This document shows positions 13,656-27,911 of a DNA stretch of 64,000 nt, piece by piece. The DNA comes from Pyrocephalus nanus (lineage: Eukaryota > Chordata > Aves > Passeriformes > Tyrannidae). Positions within the stretch are counted from its first letter, which is position 1. Each line of letters starts with the position of its first letter. The stretch is from contig CM076279.1 in assembly GCA_038380795.1 (NCBI GenBank), forward strand, positions 3,301,001 through 3,365,000. The letters are read 5' to 3'. A program made the position numbers and the translations under genes. The notes beneath the pieces were generated by a model. The model worked only from the letters and a program-made list of their open reading frames with translations, had not been told where the DNA came from and did no database searches.

Positions 13656-16600
13656 TGTGATGTGTGATCCCTCATGTGAGCCACGGGCTCTTATCACCAG
13701 TGCTGGAACCTTGGGATGCTCTGCACAGGCTGCTGCACTTGAGATAATGGAGGGCAGTGGATACAGGGAGCCCTGCAAATGTACACAGGGACATATGAGA
13801 GAGGAGAATAAGCCACAGAGAAAAATGGGTGATAAAGTACATGAAAACCATATATCCTAAATATAGCGAGAGGCCTGAGAGTGTGCAGCAAGAACACAGT
13901 ATTTTGATCATTCATCTGAAAAGCCCTGTAAAGCTTCTGTTGAGAATATGGAGCTGTATTTGCAAAGACTTAAATTTAAAGGTTTATATTTAGCCAAGGG
14001 ATTTTCATGCACAAGATGAGTATTTATGCAAAGACTACGTGACTGTTGAATTTCAAGTCCCTTTCCTAGTTCGCTGTAGGCACAAGAGCCTTCCAAAGGA
14101 AAAAAAAATTCTGACATTTATTTCCAATACAATGAATCATTTTTATTTAATAATTGCTATTATTCTTAGCAGCAACTGAAACATTCCTGAGCCATTTTGA
14201 TTGTGGCTTTCTGAGCCCAAGGTAGACACAGTAAAACATCCGTGGAACTAAAATTCAGCAGAGTTGTTACCAAGAAGAGAAGAGTCTCTAATGGAATTTG
14301 TTAGCAAGCTTAATGACAGGTGATCTCTTACTTTCTCAGCTCATACTTTAGATACAAAACTCTTCAATGTCAGTGGTTCATTTTCATATTGCTGTTCCTG
14401 GTGGCATAAATTTTAAATACAATTCTGTGAAGAGAAAAACACCTCTACATATTTACACAATATAGTGCCTATGTCCATGTTAAAATAAATAGCTGATGGT
14501 GACATAAACTTGTGTTTTATGTAACTGGCAATGACCTGCTGCAGTATCAGCATCATTGGGAGTAATACAAACAGACAGCAAGTAAATACACAACACATGC
14601 ACTGAAGTGCCTCATTGGAATTGTCCTCAGAGCAAGACTGGATTATGTGAAATTTCCAGCTGCTCGTGATATTTTAGGCCAGATTCAGCAAGACAGTGGC
14701 TGTCCTCAAGTCAAATACAGATCAGCAGGAGATGAGAAGGGTTATTTGGCTTCAGTTATAAGTTCCTTTATATTTTGTTCCAAAAAAATTACTGATAAAC
14801 CAAAAGTCGAAGTCAGCAAAAATAAAGAAGGGGCTGAAGAGTGTAGGGACCCTCCTGAGGGCAATATTGCAGCTGGTTATCTGCACCTGGGTTACCTGCA
14901 CATATTGGCCTGGGTGTTGGAAACAACCTGTCCATGGGAGCCCAGAGCAGTTCAGCCAAACAGGTTAGCCCTTGCTGAGCCTGCACTGCAGGACAGGTCT
15001 GTTTTATTCGTTATTATTTCCATCTTGTTTCACAGATTAATTATCTCCTAGCCCTTAAAACTCATCTTCTTTCAGCATCCTCTGCATATAACCTTCTAAA
15101 CCATCTCTAAGCTGTCATTTCAAGAAAATTTCAAGTAGTTCCACCTCTTTGAGCTTCTCATTTAACAGCTATTCATACAAATCTTTAAGCTGGTGGTGTT
15201 CTCTGAGAAGCTAAGAGGAATTTCTTCTATGTTTAAATGTATTTCTGAAAAGATAAAATGTTACATTTTTGTTCATGGATTTCTGTTGTTGCAGGGGCAA
15301 TTGCAGTTTTAGGGACTTCCACCAACTGTAGAAAATGGTTTTGAGGCCAATACCCGATGGTAACCTGGGGATTCCTTTAATGTCACTTCTCTCTGATGTC
15401 ACTGGAAGAAGAAATGTCAGATGGGCCTAATGAAACGTGTGGTCTGTGGCTGAGTGGAGAGGCAGATGTGTCTCTGCAAGTTTCCCTTTGGGATTGCATT
15501 TCTGGGCTTGAAAAAGTGCATCTTGTGCTCTGTCATTGCCCAGACTCCTCCTCACAAAGATGAGACAGTGACACCACAGTGACATCTTCTAGTTAATCAC
15601 ACGGCAAAGGCATTGTAATGCAAAACCCCTTTCACAGCACACTGACTTCACAAGCACCTCAGCTGCAAAGATGAAAGCATCCATTTTGTAAAGGTGGAGA
15701 GTTTTGTGATATGAATCTCCCCCAACAGAAGGGGAAAGAAAAGAAACTAAAAATGGAATGGCAAGGAATAGTGTGGTGTTTCAGCCCTGCAGGATTGCCT
15801 TTAATAGTTAGTGGAAAACCAATACTGGTTTTGTCTTCCTGATGTAATGAAATTACTGAAATCTCCTTTCATGTCCACAGGTCCAAAAAAAAAAAAAAAA
15901 AGTGGGAAAGTTGATGCCTCATAGGCATTTATTCATATGAATGAATCCTTAGTCATTCTGGCTGTCTTTGTGACAGGGAAATCAGTTGTTGAATAGTTGG
16001 GGCTGTCAGGGCTCTGTGGCAGAGCAGAGGACTAGAATGACTATATTAATAACAATCCTCAAATCCAAACCTCCTGGCTATGGAAGAGCATGTTGTGTCT
16101 CTGTCCGTGGCACGGCAGGGCTGGGAGGAAAAGCACAAGGTCTTTTTTAAGCAAATAAGGCAGAGTAAAGCAAGTTTGGTTCTCTCATTTGTGTGAGTTC
16201 TGGCACTGAAAAGGAGTGCCCTGCAGGGAGTCACCTGCAGTCAGTGTGTTCTGCACCAGTCCTGTGTTTGGGGCTGATTGAGACATTCCCTAAATTTTGT
16301 TTAGGAGGCCCCCAGATCCAGGTTGCTGTGTAGTCATCCCTGTTCTCTCTGCCATATTGTGCCCATAAAAAAAGAAATAGAGGAAGGTGCAGGACTGCCA
16401 TGAGAGCTGGATCTGGTGGATTTGTACCCATCATTTGCACTGATGTGTGTTTGCCACATGTGGAATTTTCTGGTGTTCCTTCAGGCAGCATTGCTGGGTA
16501 ATACAGGAGAACCCAGCAAAGGCATCCAGGGTTGGCAGCCTCACTTCATTTTCTCCCTTCCACACGTTGTAATTCAGGCAGTAGGATGCAAATCTTTTAT

Positions 16601-19600
16601 TTGTTCTCAGTAACTCGGGAGGAGCTGGGCAATGGGAATCCTCTGAGTGGTGAAAGAAAGAAGAGCTCTGACCCGTCACTAAATCCAGTTGAGTCAAACA
16701 CACTGTTTGCCGTTTCGGATCCCAGCTTTTGTGTTCTCTGTTGATGGTCATGATTGTGTTTGTGTGGCAGAAATTTATTGGAAGAATGAGAAAATAAAGC
16801 AATAATCCGTCATGCTTCCCAGACCCTGTAGTTTTAATGTCACTAAGTGCCATGGGAAAATGACATGGAAACACTTGTCGTGCAGAGCCCTGAATGCAGC
16901 CTTGCAGCTTTCCTTGCCCAAAAAGCTTTGTTTACAATGCTCACTCCTCTTCTGTGTTTAGGCCTCACTTTAAACATCCTAAATGTTTTTCAGCAGTGTT
17001 TACTGATTTTGCTATTTTAAAAAACCAAGTTGGAATCTAAAGTTTGGTTTGATTTTTCATTCCCCCCCCCCTTTGGCATTAAATATTATTTTTCAGACCA
17101 CTGCATTCTCTGTTCTATTTTATTATAATACTGAGGTGCTTCCTCTTTCAAAATTTGATTACCAACCAACCTGTTGGTTGGTTGGGCACACACATTTTTA
17201 GCAAGTTTCATTCATGCTTTGTCATTTTCTTCCATCCTTTTTCCTTAATTAAACCTTCTTGTGTTTCCCAAGGAATAATTTACAGGCAAATGACACGTGA
17301 AAGAATTCTAGACACTTGCCTGAATACTTCAATTTTATGAAAAGTAAGAAGTTTACCAGGACGACGAGCTAGAGGAAGGTCAAGCTGTGTTGCCATGCAA
17401 CAAGTTTGCGTTCTTGCTGTCTGCACTTTCTGCATGCTATAAAAAAAAAAAAATCAAAGATGTAGGAGATAAAGAGCTTTCTTTGGGTTGCCATTGCTGC
17501 AGCAACCACTTCCTCCCTGAGTTTGAGGCAATGACTTCAGTGTTTGTCGTTTGGGCAGCACGAGGCCCTGGGGTGGCAGGAAGGGAAGTGATGATCTCTT
17601 TTTAACTGTATTTTTAGACTATGGCAGGGAGGGTTTTTTTTTTGTTCAGCTTCTGTGCCTGTGGTTTTTGTGGAGGGTGTTGGTTTTTTTTTTCAATTAT
17701 TGAGGTCTCCAGCAGAATGTTTCGTGTTAATTCTCTGACTTTTTCCAAACCCAGCTTTTTGCAGGGTGTGTGCATTGAAGGTCTGCATGTTTTCCATTTC
17801 CAACACGTGCCCTAGATGGCAGATTCCAGCCCGGAGCACACGGATAAAGGGTGCTCTCACAGCTGTCTCAGAGCACTGTGCTGGTCTGAGGGGCTGGAGG
17901 AGGAAACCCAGGTTCTCTCTAAAGAATCCTTATCTATTTATACATTTGGTTGTTATGGTTTTCAGCTCTATTCCCTGGTGCTACTGTACACCCTGAACTC
18001 TTATCCCCAAAGGATCCGCTCCGAGTGACGCAGCTGCTCCGGCTAATGAGGAAGTGGTTAACTCGGCAGTGGGGAGTGCAGGGAAGCTGTTTGCTCACTT
18101 ACACACAGTGCTCTCCAGAGTCAACAGCAGAGCCTTTCCATGGAACTCAACAGGATCTGTTCCAGTCGAGTGGCCTTTGGGAAACTTTGCTGTACCTGGA
18201 AGTTTGAATAACAAACAAAATTCTTTGTGGTGGGAAGAAAGATATTCCCAGCTGGCAAGTCCTGAGGAACTGATTCATCTGTACAAGCTGCTGTGAAAGA
18301 GTGCACAGTCCAGCCCAGAACCAGGAGCTGCTCATTCTTCTGCTGTAGCTGGTGGTCAGCACTGCCATTGCTGGTATCCAGAGGGATAGGGCAGGGACAT
18401 CTGTCCCAGAAGAGTTTTTTAGCTCTCTGGTGTATGGTCAAGGCTCCATTTGTACCACTGGATCCTCTGACACGTTGCATATCTGCAATGAGAAATTGCC
18501 AGCTATGATTTACAGCCCCTGGGTAACTGTTGTTATCCCTGTGGAACATAAAGATATTTATTTGCTGTATGAGCTCAAGAAATTAAATCCCGTTCAGCCC
18601 AAGCATTATCACTTTCTCTAATCTTCCTAAGTGTGATGGATCAGTGTAATTCTTTGGTATTGGTTAAAATCTGCACATTTGTGGCAGTTTTCTGTACCTC
18701 CCTCTGCACTGTTTCCAGGTTCTGTCCCAGAGGAGATGCTGGTTGGGTTTGTGGGATGTTCTACACTCCCCTTACAGGACACTAAGAACAGATGAGCACT
18801 GGTGGAATGCCTAATGCTGGAACACCATCCCTCAAAAACATCTGGAGACCATATAGCTTCACATTTCTGGATTCTGATAAAATTCAATTAAGCCCCTAGA
18901 GTTCCTTGGCAGGAATTCTTTGCCTTCATCCTCCTCTCATTCCGCACGTGGTGCTGAAGGAATGTGTGCTCGGGAAGCTTTGCAGCCTGGTCAGTCAGTC
19001 AGGAATGTGGTCCTTCCTGGAAATTTGGCTTTCTACTTACGTAAGAGCTCCTGTTCTGTGCTGTGCTGGAAAGCAGCAATTCTACCCATCTGTGTTTTGT
19101 CAAAGGGCTTGCCACCCTCAAGGTGGAAAGTCTGCAGTGAAAGGTTGTGCAGCCTGGGATTGCTCTGGACAGAGACATGAGGTGGCAGCACAGCCTGTCC
19201 CCAGCACCCTCCACTGGTGTCTCCCTGCACTGCCTTCTGCAGCAAACTTGGGGGTTCCTGCCCAGGAGTTTATTTGGCTGCAGTTTGGATTTTTCAGAAG
19301 TAGCAGGGAAAGATATTTCTTCCCCCCTAACTGTGCTCAGGACATTTATTAGAGACTCGTGCGTGTTCAAAGGCAAAGGTGCACCAGCAGTGACTCATTG
19401 CAACGTGGGGGGGATCATGTCACAGATTTACAGAGCAGGTATTAAATTGCAGATGTTTGTTCTAATGAAGTAGAACGGGAAAAAAAATGATGTCTTCTTT
19501 TCATATTGGTTTTGAGATTAGAGAGTATCTGAAAAGTCAGGGAGTGGCGAGGAAAGTTATATCTTCACTTCCTTCTTATGCAACTCAAGTCTTGTTCTCA

Positions 19601-22600
19601 GATGCTTCCTTTCATCAGATGACTTCAGATAACCTCAATATCTTCATCACCCTGAGCTCTGGGTGAGGTGGAGAGATGCAGGAGTGACCTCAGCTATTTA
19701 CAGACTTTAGATTGTATAGAACATTATTTTTATCTACAGGATGCAGGCATAAAGCATGTGCATTTGAAAAATTAAATTGAAGTCAGTTTTATTTTAAGTC
19801 AGAAAGAAGGATGAAGTATTTGTAATAATCAAATGAAATATTCTGGACTGCGAGTGTATTTTTGTTTCATTGTAAGTAGCAAATAACATTGCCCTTTCTC
19901 CTGAATAAGTTATCAGAAGGCAGACTGGATTTGTCTTGTTCTGCTTGTAAATACTAAGTACTAAATTCTGATGCTGTTTTATTCATTTTAGATTGTGTAT
20001 CCTAAGGAAGTTCTCCTTTTTTTTCATATTTATAAGCAGAGTTGTATTGCTTAAAACGCCTTGTAAGGAACTTGCTAAAAAATCTAATTGCAGAATTATT
20101 CCCTTCTGTGATTCTGACAGAGTTTATGGAATCCTTTGGAGTCTCTTTGGTGCTTCTAAACTCAAAGTTTACAGGCAAATGTTTTTTTTCTGAAAGCACC
20201 AAATTCTCTGTAGTTGAAAGTTGACGGTGTTGGTGTGAGAGGGATCCTTGTAAGCCATAAAAATGAGTAATTACTGAAGAAGAGTAATTAGAGAAAAGAA
20301 GCCTGAGGGGAAAGAAGTTCTACTTAAACATTAAGCTAACACCATTAGCCATGCAAAAAAAAAGAGAAAATCATTTCTAAAAGCATGAACAGATGCACAC
20401 GTGCTCGGTCCATTTAGAGTTAAAGATAAACCCAGCTCCCCACCCCAGTGAATTTTGAGAGGCTTCTACAACTGAGAATGCTCCCAGCTTAAACTGAGCT
20501 CAGTTAAAATAAATACATTTTTAAAAACCAGGAGTGAACCTTCATGTTCAAACCCAGCTTGGCAGCCCAACCCTTTGCTGCGTGGCTCACAAGGTGTCCT
20601 TTTGCCATGTTTCCCCCCCTCCCAAATCCTGTTTATTCTAATGGAAAAATAGATAAGAGCTTTTGCTGCCAGGTTTAGTGGAGCAAACTTCTCCATGCCC
20701 ATCACTAGTCCATGGAGGATGTTGCTTTTCAGGGGGAGTGAAACAGGTTCCTGTGTGTGTCACCCCCCGTGAGCTGCTGGAAGGGGACTGGTGACAGGGA
20801 TGGAGGAGGGAGCTACGCTTTTCCATTCTGACTTTTCTTGGAATGTCTGAACTGGAAATAGCGTTTTCCTGGAATATCAGGAGAAGAGTTTACGTTGCTG
20901 AAAAACCTTTTGTAACCTCTACAAAAATGATGTTGTGGTTTGACTTCGTTTTACTGCATTCTAAGTTAAAATTTGAAGATATTTACTGAACAGCTCCTTG
21001 AACTTCAGCCTTTAAATTAACTACAATCTCATGAATGAACTGTGGCTAGCAAATTAAATATGCTTTTGTGGTGACTTGGACAAAGTGTTTGATAGCTATC
21101 AAACCAGTTGTGCCCTGTAAGGCAGAGTGAACTGGGCATGGAAGGCAATGAGGTGTAATTAAGGCATGGCATGTTTGCAGATAATCAGTGAAGACTGTCC
21201 CAGAATGCAGGACAAACTGGTTGTCAGTGGTCCAGAGACAAAGTAAATCCCTTTTTACCTGTTCTTTATGTGGACAGAGGACATTGGAGACATTAGAAAA
21301 TGTATCCTTTGCTGGGAATACATGTGTAAATCTACATAATAGAACGTTATTGGTATTTATGTCGAAAGAACACAGTGTAAATGGCTGAAAAATGTAACCA
21401 GCTGACTCACTGTAAAATATTGTTAATGAAAACTCATTCTTAAAAATTGCATGAGCTTGTACACTCCAGATAAACAGCTGGCTTTTTTCAATGGCACAGC
21501 TGGGGTAGAAGCATAAAATGACTACAATTTGAACAGGACATGAGCTATATTTGGCAAACCATTTGCATGAAAGCAGAACATTTGCAACTGAATTTTCATT
21601 TCTTGTAAATCTGATTTTCATTGTACACCTATTAACCACAGATCTGGACCTGCTGCCATTGATTTCAGTATTTCTTGTTTGGTTGTAAGCCATCATGTGC
21701 CAGGATGCTCTAAATTTAGGGTAGGCCATGTCTTTGTAGCTGGAAGTACCAGAGGATAGTGACTTCCTGAGCATCCAGTGTCTTGTTGCTGAACTGTCAT
21801 TCACGGGAATTTAGACAGATAAAGTATCTAAAGGATGTAATTTCTTCCCTGAAAAGACAAACCAGCATGAAAGCAGTGAGAATGGCACTTCACAGCGTGC
21901 AAAAGTCAACTGCTCCTGCTGCAACTGTTTGTTTGTGAGGCTACAAAAAGCTCGTTCCCATGAATTTGGGCAGCAGCAAAGAGGACTGCTGATGCAAGTC
22001 AGCAGATGTGTGGGGCTTTGTGACTCACAGATGCATTGCAGGAATTAGTTGAAAGAAAAATTTCTAAACTCTGACTGGTCAGGTTCTTTATGAATTACTG
22101 GGGAAGTGACATTTTTACCACAACGTGACTTTCTAGGACCTCGAATCACAACAGTGCATCCTTTGGACCCAGATGTTTGGGGTTATTCCTTCTGTTGTTT
22201 CGGAGAGTTGACTGATCTTTTGGGTAGGCAAAACCAGATTTGCTTTTCAAAGCAGTTGTTTAGAAAGCTGCCTCTGCTTCTGGAGCTGCTTTCTCCTGCG
22301 ACAGCCATGTGAAATAACACCAGTCCACAGGAACTTCTGGGCACTGAGGGTGTTTCTGCCTGACAAGGAGAATGCAGTGCAGAGGTGCCTGGTTTGCTCT
22401 CAACATCTCAGCTTAGAAACCAGAAGTCAAGTGGTGGATTAGTGCAGGCTCCACTGCTATTTGGCCAGGCTAAAGGAGATTTACTGTCAGTTCAGGGCTA
22501 GTCTGGCATCTCTGCACACACAACTGTAAGAACACCCCCCTTCTGCCTTCTCTGTTTATTATTCGTGCTTCCCTTGCAGAATTTCCCAAGCAGTCAAACC

Positions 22601-23369
22601 CAGCAGTACCCTTTTCACAGGACCCTTACCCACAGTGCAGTTACTTTACCAGGAAAATCACTATTTTGGAACTACAAACCACTACTTCACACTGGTAAGT
22701 TCTGCTACATAACAGAGGCTTTCAACTTCCAATTTACAGTGAGTTTGTTTTCTTCCTGCATGTAAAAAACAAGGATTATTTCAGTGGCAAGAAGTTTTCA
22801 TGGTCATCAGTTGGACTGGTTTCCCTCCTCAGCAATGTCCTGCAGTAAAACCTTGAGGTGGTGGTTGTCAAGACATCCCTCACCTCCACTGCTTGCAGAG
22901 TAGCAGCTCTGTGCACCCACTGAAAGGAAACCAAACCAAAACCCAAATCCAAAGAGCAGCCAACACAAACCCACCAAACACCAGCACAGCCCTCTGTTCC
23001 TGTTAACACCCATGGAGGAATGTTAATAGCAAGGCAAACAAATCACCTTGTCAGAACCTGGGACTTGTGTCAGGAACAGATTTTCTGAAGTGATTGTTGA
23101 TAGCTGTGAATCATCATCTGCAGGAGCTAGGGGAGCAGAGGGCACAGCCTGGGTGCTCCATCAGCCAGGGCTGGAATTGCCCACGTGTGAGGGCTCTGCT
23201 CCAGCCTCCAAACGAGCATGAGGATGCATCAGGCTTCACCCAGCTCAGAGGGCAGATAAAATGATGTCTAATTGTGTTAACATGAAGGATTTATGCTTAG
23301 TGAGTGAGATAAAAGAAACCATTTCTGTGTAAGTAATTACTGTTCAGAATTAAAAAGAAATTACAGGTG

Positions 23370-23517
23370 TGTCTTGTGGTAACAGCACCGAGCTGGAAAT
23401 CACTAGATTGAGGTTAAATTCCCTGTCCTACCACAGACAGCTCTTTTAAGGTTGAGATATTAATTTCTGTTCCAATTAATCAAATATAAAGTAAGGATAA
23501 TGCTTTCTTTGCCTGTC
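23370..23517 (+). mobile_element. MIR-like tRNA-derived SINE
   Basis: The layout follows MIR: a box-A-side stretch (TCTTGTGGTAACAGCACCGA), then a B-box-like AGGTTAAATTCC. A core with CCACAGACAGCTCTT follows. The tail, AATATAAAGTAAGGATAATG, corresponds to the MIR 'TGTAAAATGGGGATAATA' end. It is highly diverged and has lost the CTTGGGCAAGTCAC block. MIRs are old and sparse in birds. The boundaries are approximate. Confidence 0.6.
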
Positions 23518-25782
23518 TTTAATATCTAACTGCAAGCTTTTCATACTTAGAGCAGGTTTAGGTCTTCACCCAGCCCTGAAAACAATGCCTTCAACATCAA
23601 AACAAACACACCAGGAAACCTCAGTGTGTCCTCCTAAACAAAAATATTTACTCAGTCAAGTGCATTTCCAAACAAGTTATTCCAGAGGTAAAACATCTCT
23701 GGAAAACTGCTGGTAAGAGGTTGCTCAGAGTGACAGGCTGTGCATGTTTGGACAAGTAACTCCCCCGGGGATCACCGTGCTTGTCTCGGGGTGGTCCCTT
23801 GAGGAATAATCAGAAATTGTTTAAAATCATTCTAAACACAGGCAATTGATGAATAATATTCCTATTAATATTCTTAATAAAATAATCTGAAGCTCTGGAG
23901 CACGTTCACAAGGAGCACACGAAGAGTCTTCAAAGACAGACTTGAAAATAGATCAGAAATGTGTCAGTCAGTTTTAAGATTGTTCTCTATGAACGAGGCA
24001 GCGTTGTGTAAATCAGAATTCCATAATCAAATTGCTACTGTTTTGCCATAACCAATGCCCTTGGACAGACAGGACTGATGATGAAGCTGATTCATGGTAT
24101 TTTCTTGCTGTAAATAAATCTTTACTAAATTGAGGTCAATGACAAACCAGCTCTTGCCATCACTGGAGGCAGGACCGTGCCCTTTCGAGCTGCCTTCATG
24201 CACAAGCACAGATCTGTTTCAGTTCAGTTGGTGCTGGTTTTCTTCCTTTTTTTCCCTGTTTTACCTTTGCAATTTTCTGGGAACGGGAGTAGAAGCCACT
24301 GGCATGTTTTAGCATGAATCACTGCGTGAGAAATACTTTCCATTGTCGAAATGCAGCTGAACAATCATTACCTTGAATAGGTAGAAAAGACACTCAGTGT
24401 CTTCTGGCCTCCAGCTCCTGTCTGCAGGGATGGATCTCACTGCTTGGTTAGAACAAAAAAATCGCATAAATTGAAAAGGCAGCACCATCCCTGATGGTTT
24501 AGTTTAGTTATAGAAAAGTAAATGCAGATGAAAGGGTTCAACTGTTCTTTTGAATATGAGAATTGACTCGTGAGACGAAGCCAGTGATAAATCTGTTACA
24601 TTTTCTGGGAGCATTCAGATAAGAGCTTCAAGGAATGGTATGAAAATTTCAGATAAGAGAGAGTTTGGGGCATAATTTCTGCTTTGAGAGAGTTCCTTTT
24701 TTACATTCCACGCGAGGTTGGAAAGTTTGCACTCTGAGACTTGTTTTAGATCAAACCCTGAGCAACAGTCAGTCAGGCTGAACAAAATTCAGACATGTTT
24801 GTGCAAAGATTTCTTGTGCAGCTTCTGCTTCTCAACCAGTGAGAGATGGGTAGGGTGAACCCCTCTTTTTTTCATTTTTTCTTTTTTTTTTTTTTTCCCC
24901 CTCCTATCTAGAGCATAAAAAAGCTTCTGGTTTCACTGGTAATGTTAAACAAACTCAGATTGACCACCGTCATGCTGTTGCTAACATGAGCCTTGTTTCT
25001 TGTCTGACTAAACTCCCAACAGCAAACACCATCTGCCTGTTGAAGGAGGAGTCGCCACCCAGACAGTGTCTCACTCGTCAGGGTTGGAAAACATCAAGTC
25101 TGCTACAAAAACTACATAACAATACCCTTAGAAACCTCTAACTCCATGTTCTGTGCACTTAGTTTTTGGGGTTTTTTTAAGTTCTTCCTCTGAGATTGAA
25201 TAAATTTCCCTCTATGAAGCAGAAGAATTTTCAAACAAAGACCTTTTGTCCAGATCCAAATTCAGGTCAGGTGGCACCACAGGAAATTTTACTGAATTCC
25301 TTGGAACAGTAGATGGTCTTGGGAAATTATCTTTCAGCTCAGAACATGTAAATTCAGATTGTCATAGAGCAACATGAATAATAGTGCTGCATCAGTTTAC
25401 CCTTGCAGGAATAATGAGTATCATTTGCTGCTGTAAAATGGTTCTTAAGTGCTATTTCTCCACAATATCGATAGGAACTTCGAAAAAGCTGTGACTTTTT
25501 ATTCAGGCATTTAAATTCCAGCAAGTTCTAAAAGACACGTCTTTGCTTTGGATTTTATTCATGTAAACAGAAACAGGCACTTTAAAGCATGTTATTTTAT
25601 CTGAAATAATAGTTTTGTACTCTCTGGTTTAGTGAAGTACTATTATTTTGGAAGTTAACATTTTCCATCCTGCTCCAGAATGATTCTGAAATATTATAAA
25701 GCAGATAAAAAACAAATGAGTAGCACACAAAAGAGCTAAGTTAACTACTTTAAAATATGTTCTGTAGAATTCCAGCAGGCAA

Positions 25783-25900
25783 AGGTCATGGAATGGTTTG
25801 GGTTGGAAGGGACCTTAATGCTCCAACCTCCTACCAGAGACAGGGATGCCCCTCAGGTTGCTCAGGGCCCCATCCATCCAACCTGGCTTTGGAGGGGGGT
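25783..25900 (-). mobile_element. CR1 LINE 3'-end fragment
   Basis: The sequence begins TCATGGAATGGTTTGGGTTG and then GAAGGGACCTTAA. It continues with CTCAGGTTGCTCAGGGCCCC and ATCCAACCTGGC, all diagnostic CR1 3' blocks in reverse complement. It has an internal deletion relative to intact copies. The right-hand limit is approximate because the sequence decays near 25900. Confidence 0.85.
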
Positions 25901-27911
25901 ATTTCTGCCTGCCTGGTGTCAGATCCATAGGTCTGGAAAGCCATGGCCTGTGGAGAGCCAAGGAGCAGTGGGATTCCTGCAGGAGAGCTGTCCAGCACCG
26001 CTCCTGGTGCCTTCTGTTCCCTCCAGCATCTTCCAAGGGAGCGGCCCCTGCTGAGCTGCCTCGGAGCCCTCCTGGGAGATCTGGGCTGTGATTGGAATGT
26101 GGGCCATTTGGAGCCTCATGGGAGAAGGAGAACCTTCCTCTGAGCACCTGAAAAGCAGCTGCTCCTTGACAGCCCTGCTCCTGATCTGGAAGGTGCAGGC
26201 TCTGCTCAGCTTGATTTTCAGGCTTTGGGGGTTTGATATTTTGCAAGCGTTTTATGGTAGGTCCATAAATGCAAGGGTTTTTATGTAGGTCCTTGGAAGA
26301 GCAACAACCTCTGTGGATATCTCTGATTCACAATGCTGGAGCAAATAAAGGCTTTAGTACAAGCCCACTGTCAGTTGTCAGTGGGAATGTGCCTTCATCT
26401 TGGTGTTTCTGAGCCAGAATTTCCAGCAGAAACTGAGATGTTTGTGTTTGACCATTAAAGCTGAGAGCAGAATTACAAAGGACCACATGGAAATAGGGAA
26501 TTGATATGTGCAATTGTGAAACACTTTCCTGAGGTGTCCATGGCAACTAAAAGTCATGACTTTATGGGGTAACAAAAATCCCAAGAGAGATCTCAATCGA
26601 AATATTGACTTTATGGCAAACTGTAATTTCTCTGCCCTCTGCTCACCTGACCTTTTCATATTCCACAGGATATAAATTACTGACCTCTTCCTTTCCATTA
26701 GAAGATAAGGACCTTATCACCTTTCCTCTCTTCTGCCATCCTTGTCACTCCACAGGCAGTCATCTTTGTTCTCAGGGGGTCTAATTGATACATATCTAAT
26801 TAAAGGCAAAGCAGTTTTTCTCAACTTGCACTCAGCTTTGAAGTGTGTTGCTCTGATTTCAGACCTGAAGAACAGCTTCATGTGCCTGAGAGTTATTCTT
26901 TTTCCCAACTGTACTTGTTGATCAGATCAAATATACAAGCTCTGTGCACAAACTTTGCTTTGCCTCTGCACCAGTGCATTCATTTATTGTTAGTGAGAAA
27001 GGGAAGACAATTTGTCATGGATCTTGTTAAAGGGTTTGTGTGAGGTCTGCAGCTCTTCAGAGCTCTGGAGGTTAGGGCAAGGTGTTCAAATATGATGAGA
27101 TGGGGGGGGAAAAAGATTCAGCAGAGACAAAGGTAGATAACTGGATTAGCAAGTAAAACAGTGTTAGGATTTAATGATCCTGCAAGATGCAGGTTCTGAA
27201 TTTCTTACCTTCTTGTGGCCTGGCTGCTGCAGAGGAATAAACTGGAGTTATATGGAATTGAACAATTTCTGCAGGGCACTCTCCATCATCCTATTCCTTG
27301 TCACTGTGTTTATGAAGCCTGTCCTGTTGCCAGTTGCTAATAAAGTCTGTGATGGCTTGTTGTGGGTTGTTGGGGTTTTTTTTCCAAGCTGTTTGCTCTT
27401 TTGGTTTGGGCTTTTCCAAGTATGTGATAGGATTGCTGTTTATAATATGCAATAACCCCAAGAATCTCATAGAGTTTTCCGAGGTCAGACTGTCACTGTG
27501 CTTTTGTTTGCTTATGCTGAGCTAGTCCTTGGCAGCCTGGGTGGTAGCTCAGCCATCTCTAAATTAACAGGTTGTTCTCTGTATTGGAAGGGATTGATGT
27601 GACTGAAGTTATTGGCATGGATGTGCCCAAACAAATTGTTCTGGGGGAGAGGGGGATCCAAGTGGAGAAAACTGGATAGGTCCAAAGACAGTTTGTTATA
27701 AGAATGTGCAAAGGACTGTAGAATAAAACTTCAGACCAGAAAATGAATGGGAAAGCACAGTTTTATTCTAAAATAGAAATGATCCTCTGGACTTAAGAAG
27801 ACAACGGGAGGACCCCAAAAGTAGTTTTGTCTTTAAACTACCTTGTCTTTGCAGGTAGCATTGCATCACTGCATCAAACTAATGCTTCTCTGTTGGTGTT
27901 TTGCTCTGCAG

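Larger units (their letters stand above)
1..27911 (+). other. PITPNC1: Intron 1 of PITPNC1 (3' portion)
   Basis: No coding exon of the gene is visible here. The first family-recognisable codon is at 27912, preceded by the acceptor ttgctctgcag. The region is AT-rich, with homopolymer A/T tracts (for example 2293-2313, 11110-11127, 12219-12238, 15885-15901), a TA-rich microsatellite at 1219-1267, CR1 fragments near 13574 and 25783, a MIR-like SINE near 23370 and a 12-bp inverted repeat at 36-68. The open frames scattered through it overlap on both strands and carry no domain I recognise. Enhancers or alternative first exons may exist but cannot be told apart by eye. Confidence 0.85.

Noticed and set aside
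17161..17182. ACCAACCAAC / GTTGGTTGGT inverted repeat
   Set aside because: It is a low-complexity CCAA/TTGG repeat that pairs with itself by composition, and the loop is only two bases.
18906..19352. 148-codon + strand open frame in intron 1
   Set aside because: It overlaps several other open frames on both strands, has no recognised domain and has no exon-like boundaries that fit PITPNC1.
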